Assembly: GCF_937920985.1 (NCBI RefSeq)
Contig: NZ_CALDXR010000042.1
Location: 1 to 9,182 of the forward strand
From: an uncultured Phascolarctobacterium sp.
GTDB lineage: Bacteria; Bacillota; Negativicutes; Acidaminococcales; Acidaminococcaceae
DNA: 9,182 nucleotides
Reading direction: 5' to 3'
In this document: positions 4,638 to 9,182 of the stretch, piece by piece
How positions within the stretch are numbered: the stretch's first letter is position 1
Layout: each line of letters starts with the position of its first letter
Notes under the pieces: generated by a model
The model's database searches: none
Seen by the model: only the letters and a program-made list of their open reading frames with translations
Told to the model about the DNA's origin: nothing
Program-made: the position numbers and the translations under genes

Positions 4638-5754
4638 GGTATCTTATAATGGCAAGGTGGTAGGCTCTATAATTAGGTATCAGCGTTATCTGACCGCTTT
4701 TGCTTATGATCCTGAATGGTTGAGTAATGGATTTTCTATAAGTCCGTTTTCGCTGCCTTTAAGAGAAGAGCCTTTTATTGCTAAGCAAGAGCCTTTTGAT
4801 GGTTTGTTTGGCGTTTTTGCAGACAGCTTGCCTGATGGATGGGGCAGACTGCTGCTGGATCGTTTATTACTGAAAAACAAAATAAATCCCCATAGTGTAG
4901 GTAATCTTGAGCGTTTGGCGATTGTCGGCGCATCCGGTATGGGCGCTTTGTCTTATGAGCCTGAGTATAATATTTCTGAAAAAAGCGGTTTTGCTGATTT
5001 GGATAAGCTGGCTGAAGAGTGCAGTTTGATACTGTCTTCTGAGTATAATGATAATATTGATGAACTGTTTTCTTTAGGTGGCTCTTCAGGTGGTGCAAGA
5101 CCTAAAATACTTACAGAGGTTGATGGAGAAGATTGGATTATCAAGTTTCCTGCTTCTATGGATAAACCGGATATAGGCTTGCAGGAGTACAAGTATTCTC
5201 TTTGTGCCGGAAAATGTGGGATAAGTATGTCGGAAACGCGTTTGTTTCCTTCAGAGCGTTGTGAGGGGTATTTTGGTACCAAAAGATTTGATCGCGTGAA
5301 AACTTCTGAAGGTGAAAAAAGAATACATATGGTTTCGGTAAGTGCTCTTCTGGAAACGTCACATAGGATTCCTAATCTTGATTATATTATCTTGGGAAAA
5401 TTAACTTTGACGTTGACAAAGGACTATCAGGAGCTTGAAAAACTGTTTAGGTTAATGTGCTTTAATGTTTTTGCGCATAACCGCGACGATCATTCTAAAA
5501 ACTTTTCGTTTATATATTCGGATGATGAGAAAAAATGGCTTTTATCGCCTGCCTATGACTTGACGTATAGTTATTCTATAGGCGGAGAGCATGCTACAAC
5601 GGTTGCTGGTAATGGCAAAAATCCGGGCATGAAGGATATATTGGAAGTTGCGAAGAATCTTAGTATGAATCTCAAGCTGGCTGAAGATATAGCGCAGCAG
5701 GTTCAGGCTTGTGTCAAAGATGATTTAGGAGAAATTCTTTCTAAAAGATTTTAA
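4615..5754 (+). CDS. hipA: HipA-type serine/threonine kinase toxin
   Basis: Kinase toxin of the HipA family (379 aa). In E. coli HipA phosphorylates glutamyl-tRNA synthetase and causes growth arrest and persistence; the target here is not known. The N-terminal domain (about 1-100) carries FGVFADSLPDGWGRLLLDR, typical of HipA. GGSSGGARPK at 155-164 is the glycine-rich loop, with S157/S158 as candidates for the inactivating autophosphorylation site. WIIKFP (174-179) supplies the ATP-binding Lys K177. HNRDDHSKN (288-296) is the catalytic loop with D291 and N296, and AYDL (313-316) provides the metal-binding D315. All catalytic residues are present, so the kinase should be active. It is somewhat shorter than E. 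coli HipA (440 aa). GAGGAGA inside hipB serves the ATG at 4615. Confidence 0.93.
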   Translation: MKEINKVKVSYNGKVVGSIIRYQRYLTAFAYDPEWLSNGFSISPFSLPLREEPFIAKQEPFDGLFGVFADSLPDGWGRLLLDRLLLKNKINPHSVGNLERLAIVGASGMGALSYEPEYNISEKSGFADLDKLAEECSLILSSEYNDNIDELFSLGGSSGGARPKILTEVDGEDWIIKFPASMDKPDIGLQEYKYSLCAGKCGISMSETRLFPSERCEGYFGTKRFDRVKTSEGEKRIHMVSVSALLETSHRIPNLDYIILGKLTLTLTKDYQELEKLFRLMCFNVFAHNRDDHSKNFSFIYSDDEKKWLLSPAYDLTYSYSIGGEHATTVAGNGKNPGMKDILEVAKNLSMNLKLAEDIAQQVQACVKDDLGEILSKRF

Positions 5755-5924
5755 GGTTTAATATTTAAAACAGCAATGCGCTTTAATGTTTCCGGATCTG
5801 GCTGAATAAGGCCATTTTCGTATCTGCTATAAGTAGCAGCAGTGACGTTCAGAGCTTGAGCTACTTCTTTCTGAGTAAGTCTAGCAGACTTCCTAGCTTC
5901 TTTGAACTTGTAGTGAACTTCCAT
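5751..5924 (-). CDS. Small XRE-family HTH regulator (57 aa)
   Basis: A short gene on the minus strand, below the usual length cut-offs, that is clearly real. GGAGGAG stands just before the ATG at 5924, and the product is almost entirely one helix-turn-helix: KFKEARKSARLTQKEVAQAL, then NVTAATYSRYENGLIQPDPE and TLKRIAVL. It matches the SinR/Cro-like XRE fold with the QKEVA and YSRYENG hallmarks. The protein stops after LNIKP, where most relatives continue with a fifth helix, so it is either minimal or truncated. Its stop overlaps the hipA stop by 4 bp, tail to tail, with no terminator between them. Possible roles are repression of its own promoter or of hipBA; neither is shown. Confidence 0.85.
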   Translation of the reverse strand: MEVHYKFKEARKSARLTQKEVAQALNVTAATYSRYENGLIQPDPETLKRIAVLNIKP

Positions 5925-6027
5925 TTCCCAGCTCCTCCCACAAGAAAATTCAAAATCATCCTCGCTTATATTATGTCTGACGTAACAAATAAAGGAAAAT
6001 TTACGTTGTGGTTTATAAACAACGGGG

Positions 6028-6080
6028 AAAATAAAATCCCGTCATCGCAGGCAAAAGGCGGCCTGACCTATGACGGGATT
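6028..6080 (-). terminator. Minus-strand intrinsic terminator or attenuator
   Basis: An 11-bp perfect stem (6035-6045 with 6070-6080), a small internal loop and an inner 5-bp stem CAGGC/GCCTG (6048-6052, 6061-6065). On the minus strand a T-rich tail follows (6028-6034). On the plus strand there is no T tract, so the orientation is minus. Confidence 0.7.
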
Positions 6081-6105
6081 AGTGGAAAAATACATCATTC
6101 ATCCA
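6028..6105 (-). ncRNA. Candidate small RNA or attenuated leader, about 80 nt
   Basis: A near-consensus promoter on the minus strand would start RNA at about 6105. About 25 nt later the transcript enters a strong hairpin and ends in TTTTATTTT. No coding sequence fits inside. It may be a free small RNA, or a 5' leader in which the hairpin controls read-through to the XRE gene 100 bp further on. This is predicted from signals only. Confidence 0.45.
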
Positions 6106-6110
6106 TGTTA

Positions 6111-6139
6111 AGTATAACAGACATGCTAACAAAAGTCAA
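6111..6139 (-). promoter_or_regulatory. Strong minus-strand sigma-A promoter
   Basis: On the minus strand the -35 box TTGACT (6139-6134) and the -10 box TATACT (6116-6111) are 17 bp apart. Each box differs from the consensus at one position. Confidence 0.65.
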
Positions 6140-6367
6140 AATCCTTATATGGATTAAAAAAGATAGGTTTAGAGAAAATGATGATAGATATTATACTAAA
6201 GTACATATTATGCTGCAGTTTAAAAGCGGAAAAATGGGAAGCTTTAAAAGCAGGATAAAATTTTTTAGTGACGAAATATTTACAGTAAAGTATTTTTGAT
6301 AGAAAAAAAGAGCTGTTGGTTGTAATTTACTAACATCAGATAGACAGAATCTGACGTAGCTTGGGAG

Positions 6368-6373
6368 TATAAT
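6368..6373 (+). promoter_or_regulatory. Candidate -10 box of the HD-domain gene
   Basis: TATAAT at 6368-6373, about 43 bp before the start codon. The -35 region is poor; TAGACA (6341-6346) is 21 bp away. An inverted repeat CAGAT/ATCTG (6337-6341, 6349-6353) just upstream could bind a regulator. Confidence 0.35.
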
Positions 6374-6415
6374 TTAATTGTAGGTTGGAATGGTAATACA
6401 AAGGAGAGTGCTATC

Positions 6416-7015
6416 ATGGCTGAAAACATTGAACTTACTGCACAGGAACTGGCTGAAAACGAATTGCTGAACGATGCAATCGCATATGCTGCTACCATGC
6501 ATCGCAGCGGTTTACGCAAGGGCACGACTATGCCTTACATCGTGCATCCGCTGGAGGTGATGCATATTTTAGAGGTAATGACAGGCGACAAGCATTTAAT
6601 GGCTGCCGGTGTGCTGCATGACGTGGTGGAAGATACTGATGCTACTATTGAAGATGTTTATGCAAGATTTGGCGATGATATTGGCGCATTAGTTGAAGGC
6701 CATACAGAAAAGCATAAGGAAGATCCTTGGGAAAAACGTAAAGAGGAAGCATTGGCACACTTGGCAAAGGCTGATGTGCGTGAGCAGATGCTCGTTTTGG
6801 CAGATAAGCTGGCGAATATGCGTGCGATTGCGCGTGATTATGCTAAATACGGCGAGGACTTATGGCGGCGATTCAAACGTGGCAAGAATATCCAAAGCTG
6901 GTATTATCATGCTGCAGTGCAGGCAATGAGCGATTTTGAGTTTGATGCGGAAGCAGCGCATTTTTACAAAGAATTTGAGGACAAGGTAAATCAGGTTTTT
7001 GGGGATAAAGGATAA
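6416..7015 (+). CDS. HD-domain protein, probable small (p)ppGpp hydrolase
   Basis: HD-superfamily phosphohydrolase of 199 aa. The sequence follows the hydrolase domain of RelA/SpoT and the stand-alone alarmone hydrolases: AIAYAATMHRSGLRKGTTMP, YIVHPLEV with H44, LHDVVEDT with H68-D69 and the E72-D73 pair, RFGDDIGALVEG, and VLADKLANMR with D130. H44, H68, D69 and D130 would hold the metal ion, and E72-D73 is the catalytic pair used to remove the 3' pyrophosphate of (p)ppGpp. There is no synthetase, TGS or ACT domain, so it would only degrade alarmone. Other nucleotide substrates cannot be excluded. AAGGAGAG at 6401-6408 precedes the ATG. It has its own promoter region and is followed by an 87-bp gap before the next gene. 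Confidence 0.82.
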   Translation: MAENIELTAQELAENELLNDAIAYAATMHRSGLRKGTTMPYIVHPLEVMHILEVMTGDKHLMAAGVLHDVVEDTDATIEDVYARFGDDIGALVEGHTEKHKEDPWEKRKEEALAHLAKADVREQMLVLADKLANMRAIARDYAKYGEDLWRRFKRGKNIQSWYYHAAVQAMSDFEFDAEAAHFYKEFEDKVNQVFGDKG

Positions 7016-7102
7016 GTGCTGAAGATGAATACTACGAGCAGAATGATTGCTTAGTGTCTGAAGTAGAGGCGTAAAATCATTGATTAAAGGAGTGATTTCT
7101 AA

Positions 7103-8623
7103 ATGCAAGAAATTAAATGTCCAAAATGTGGTGAAGTATTTCAGGTAGATGAAGCTGGTTATGCAGCTATTGTTAAACAGGTTCGCGATAAGGAGTTTAA
7201 TAAAGAGCTTAAAGAGCGGGAAGCGCAGTTTAAAATAGCAAAAGAGGATGCTTTAGAAGTTGCAAAAACTAAAGCAGAAAAAGATCTTAATCAGCTGATA
7301 GCTCAGAAAGATAAAGAAATTGCGGATTTACAAAAAAAGCATGATAGTGAATCCAATGAAACAAAACTTGAAATTGCAAATTTGAATGCACAAATTGCTG
7401 CTGCGGAATCTGAAAAAAATACGGCACTCGAAAAAGCTGAAGCTGAAAAGGATAGACTGATTTCTGAGCTTAATGCTAAACTACAAGCTAAAGATGACGA
7501 GCAAAAGCACATTGTCAAAGAGGCTGAAGCTGAAAAGGACAAAATTATTGCTGAACTTCAGAATCAGATAAGTAATATTACCAAGGATCATAAACATGAT
7601 ATGGAGCAGTTGAAAAGTGCAAAACAATTAGAGATTGATGCACTTAGTGCTCAAATTACCAATAATGAAACTGTCAAAAACTTAGCTGTTAGTGAGGTGG
7701 AAACTAAATATACTAAGTTGTTAGCTGAGAAAAAAGAAGAAATTGCTAAGCTTAATGGTGATTTAGAATCTAAAAATAAGGAGATGGAAATAAGGGAGAA
7801 TAGTATTCGTAGAGAATATGATGTCATTATAAAAAACAAAGATGAGCAGATAGAGCAGTACAGAGATTTTAAGGCTAGACAGTCGACTAAGATGATTGGA
7901 GAAAGTCTTGAAGTACATTGTAGCAATGAATTCAATAAAGTGCGTCATATTGGTTTTCCTACAGCATATTTTGAAAAAGATAATGATGCTAGAAGTGGTA
8001 GTAAGGGGGATTTTATTTTTAAAGATTTTGATGATGAGGGTAATGAATACATTTCTATTATGTTTGAAATGAAAAATGAAGCTGATGCAACTGAGAAAAA
8101 ACATAAAAACGAGGACTTTTTTAAAGAACTTGACAAGGATAGACGAGAGAAAAAATGCGAATATGCTGTTTTAGTAACTTTGCTGGAAGCAGACAATGAC
8201 TATTATAATCAGGGGATTGTTGATGCATCTCATCGCTATCCGAAAATGTATGTAATTAGGCCACAGTTTTTTGTTCCGTTAATTTCTTTATTGCGTAATG
8301 CGGCTCGCAATTCATTAGAATACAGAAAACAGTTGGCTGAAATGAAGAACCAAAATATTGACATAGAGAATTTTGAAGCAGGGATTGATGAGTTTAAGTG
8401 TTTGTGGGGGATGCATTATACCAATGCTCAGAAGAGATTTGATGAAGCTATAGATGAAATAGACAAGACAATACAGCACCTGCAGAAAGTAAGAGATGCT
8501 CTCGTTACTTCTGGCAATCATTTGGGCAAAGCCAATAGTCAGGCAGCTGATTTGACAATTAAGCGTTTGACAAAAGGTAATCCTACTATGGCTCAAAAAT
8601 TTGCTGAGTTGAAAGAAAAATAG
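7103..8623 (+). CDS. DUF2130 coiled-coil protein with nuclease-like C-terminus
   Basis: Protein of 506 aa that fits the DUF2130 family. The N-terminus has a single CPKCG knuckle (C6, C9). Residues about 25-260 are a long, highly charged coiled coil with an internal duplication: EAEKD segments recur with a 29-residue period. The C-terminal domain has a PD-(D/E)xK-like arrangement, GDFIF with D303 and FEMKNE with E322 and K324, followed by the family-typical segments KELDKDRREKKCEYAVLVTL, IRPQFFVPLISLLRNAA and KRFDEAIDEIDKTIQHL. This suggests metal-dependent nuclease chemistry, but the family's function is not established to my knowledge. AAAGGAGTGA at 7086-7095 gives a strong start. It is longer than many relatives because of the extended coiled coil. 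Confidence 0.82.
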   Translation: MQEIKCPKCGEVFQVDEAGYAAIVKQVRDKEFNKELKEREAQFKIAKEDALEVAKTKAEKDLNQLIAQKDKEIADLQKKHDSESNETKLEIANLNAQIAAAESEKNTALEKAEAEKDRLISELNAKLQAKDDEQKHIVKEAEAEKDKIIAELQNQISNITKDHKHDMEQLKSAKQLEIDALSAQITNNETVKNLAVSEVETKYTKLLAEKKEEIAKLNGDLESKNKEMEIRENSIRREYDVIIKNKDEQIEQYRDFKARQSTKMIGESLEVHCSNEFNKVRHIGFPTAYFEKDNDARSGSKGDFIFKDFDDEGNEYISIMFEMKNEADATEKKHKNEDFFKELDKDRREKKCEYAVLVTLLEADNDYYNQGIVDASHRYPKMYVIRPQFFVPLISLLRNAARNSLEYRKQLAEMKNQNIDIENFEAGIDEFKCLWGMHYTNAQKRFDEAIDEIDKTIQHLQKVRDALVTSGNHLGKANSQAADLTIKRLTKGNPTMAQKFAELKEK

Positions 8624-8918
8624 CGGGAGCAGTTGTAGCAGGAGGCTTATGCTTATGAGCTGAACGGGTTTATGCAGTTGAAGTATTTTATAAGCTTAGA
8701 TAAGAGTAAAAAAGCTGATACTCAGTCAAGTCGAAAAGACTTGTGGAGTAGGGCATTGGTCCAATTATCTGTTACATGAGTGTGGATTGACCTGGTCCGC
8801 AGTTATGGAGTGAACTTATTACAATATGTGAGTTAGGCTAGTACAAATTTTGTGGTCAATCTAGTCCATGCTATTGGGTTTCAATGGTTGGAGCGTATTG
8901 CTCCAGCCATTTTTGTCT
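8624..8918. other. Gene-free stretch before the intron
   Basis: No gene can be supported. An AGGAGG-like site (8640-8645) is followed at once by a four-codon frame, and a 35-codon frame (8672-8779) lacks a ribosome-binding site. Structure is present: a hairpin with a GAAAA loop (8727-8743, outer ACTC/GAGT pairing at 8720-8723 and 8746-8749), an inverted repeat GATTGACC/GGTCAATC (8785-8792, 8854-8861) and the terminator before the intron. Confidence 0.6.
8883..8914 (+). terminator. Intrinsic terminator, target of the group IIC-type intron
   Basis: A 12-bp stem with one T-G wobble (8883-8894 with 8900-8911), loop GTATT, and a TTTTT run (8910-8914). The intron begins four bases after the T run. 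It lies about 260 bp beyond the DUF2130 stop, so it may end that transcript or a small RNA. Confidence 0.8.
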
Positions 8919-9182
8919 GTGCGCCCAGCATGGGTGATAACTTGGTGGTGAAAGTCCACTACGCGCTCGGTAGCAGGAAGCGTTAGCCGAAGGCAAGGGT
9001 GTCCATCGTGAGGTGGAATCTGAAGGAAGCCGGATGCTGTTGCGGAAATCAACAGTGGGCAAAGTTCTGAGCCGACGAACAGAAACATTATATAAGGAAC
9101 GATGACACTCTATCTAATACAGTTATTATACAGTCAATAAGGGTTATAGGTTACCTTTATCAACCTAAATACATTATATAAG
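8919..9182 (+). mobile_element. Group IIC-type intron, 5' portion (cut by window edge)
   Basis: The intron begins with GTGCGCCCAGCATGGGTG at 8919, the typical 5' end of bacterial group II introns. The conserved domain I block CAAGGGTGTCC, GAGGTGGAATCTGAAGGAAGC (8994-9030) follows, then a CCGGATG segment and CGAACAGAAACA (9076-9087), all in the order seen in the Oceanobacillus iheyensis-type group IIC ribozyme. Group IIC introns insert just downstream of intrinsic terminators, and a textbook terminator ends four bases before this one. The reverse transcriptase/maturase gene and domains V-VI would lie to the right of the window. Open frames on the opposite strand here are only shadows. Confidence 0.88.

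Larger units (their letters stand above)
5925..6415. other. Intergenic region with minus-strand RNA unit
   Basis: Nearly 490 bases without a supportable gene. A plus-strand open frame (5856-6299) runs through it but lies antisense to the XRE gene, has no ribosome-binding site and reads through a terminator hairpin. The stretch contains a minus-strand promoter (6111-6139), a terminator hairpin (6028-6080) and, to the right, the weak promoter of the HD-domain gene. Confidence 0.6.

Noticed and set aside
5856..6299. 147-codon plus-strand open frame
   Set aside because: It starts antisense to the XRE gene, has no ribosome-binding site or recognisable domain, and crosses a strong hairpin.
5977..6358. 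Repeated CTGACGTA near 5979 and 6351 as a shared operator
   Set aside because: A single short match in two intergenic positions, not palindromic; likely chance.
8861..9088. Minus-strand open frames in the right flank
   Set aside because: They run antisense through the terminator and the conserved domain I of the intron.

Overview
The window looks like an accessory region of a low-GC Gram-positive-type (Bacillota) genome. The evidence is strong AGGAGG-like ribosome-binding sites, TTGAAA/TATAAT-type promoters, T-rich intrinsic terminators and a group IIC-type intron. A member of the Negativicutes or Clostridia is plausible, but the sequence alone does not settle the genus.

Layout, left to right. 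Bases 1-301 hold no convincing gene; the left edge carries an rRNA-leader-like boxA motif on the minus strand. A two-gene toxin-antitoxin operon follows: an XRE-HTH protein whose C-terminal half resembles the VbhA antitoxin (302-661), then a Fic-domain protein (667-1377), then a terminator. Next come a minus-strand gene of unknown function (1558-2037) and a divergent gene for a 123-residue protein (2182-2553) that resembles an isolated little-finger domain of a Y-family DNA polymerase. A compact partition cassette comes next: a promoter, five tandem 11-bp repeats, a ParA ATPase (2694-3434), a 78-residue ribbon-helix-helix-like protein (3477-3713), and a terminator that contains further copies of the repeat. 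No replication initiator is visible.

About 630 gene-poor bases with two strong hairpins lead to a hipBA module (4344-5754). Its promoter appears to give a leaderless hipB mRNA and carries two matching palindromic operators. A 57-codon XRE gene on the opposite strand (5751-5924) overlaps the end of hipA. Upstream of that small gene, on the same strand, are a near-consensus promoter and a terminator hairpin that would make a small RNA of about 80 nt or an attenuated leader.

The right third holds an HD-domain protein resembling stand-alone (p)ppGpp hydrolases (6416-7015) and a coiled-coil DUF2130 protein with a nuclease-like C-terminus (7103-8623). At the right edge is the 5' part of a group IIC-type intron (from 8919), inserted just after a terminator hairpin as is typical of that class.

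Overall this is a stability and defence island. Two toxin-antitoxin modules and a partition cassette point to a plasmid-derived or integrated element. The most interesting points are the HTH-VbhA antitoxin fusion, the 11-bp centromere-like array repeated in the operon terminator, the paired hipB operators with a leaderless start, the unannotated XRE gene with its small-RNA-like upstream unit, and the orphan polymerase-domain gene. No wholly new system is demonstrated by the sequence alone.
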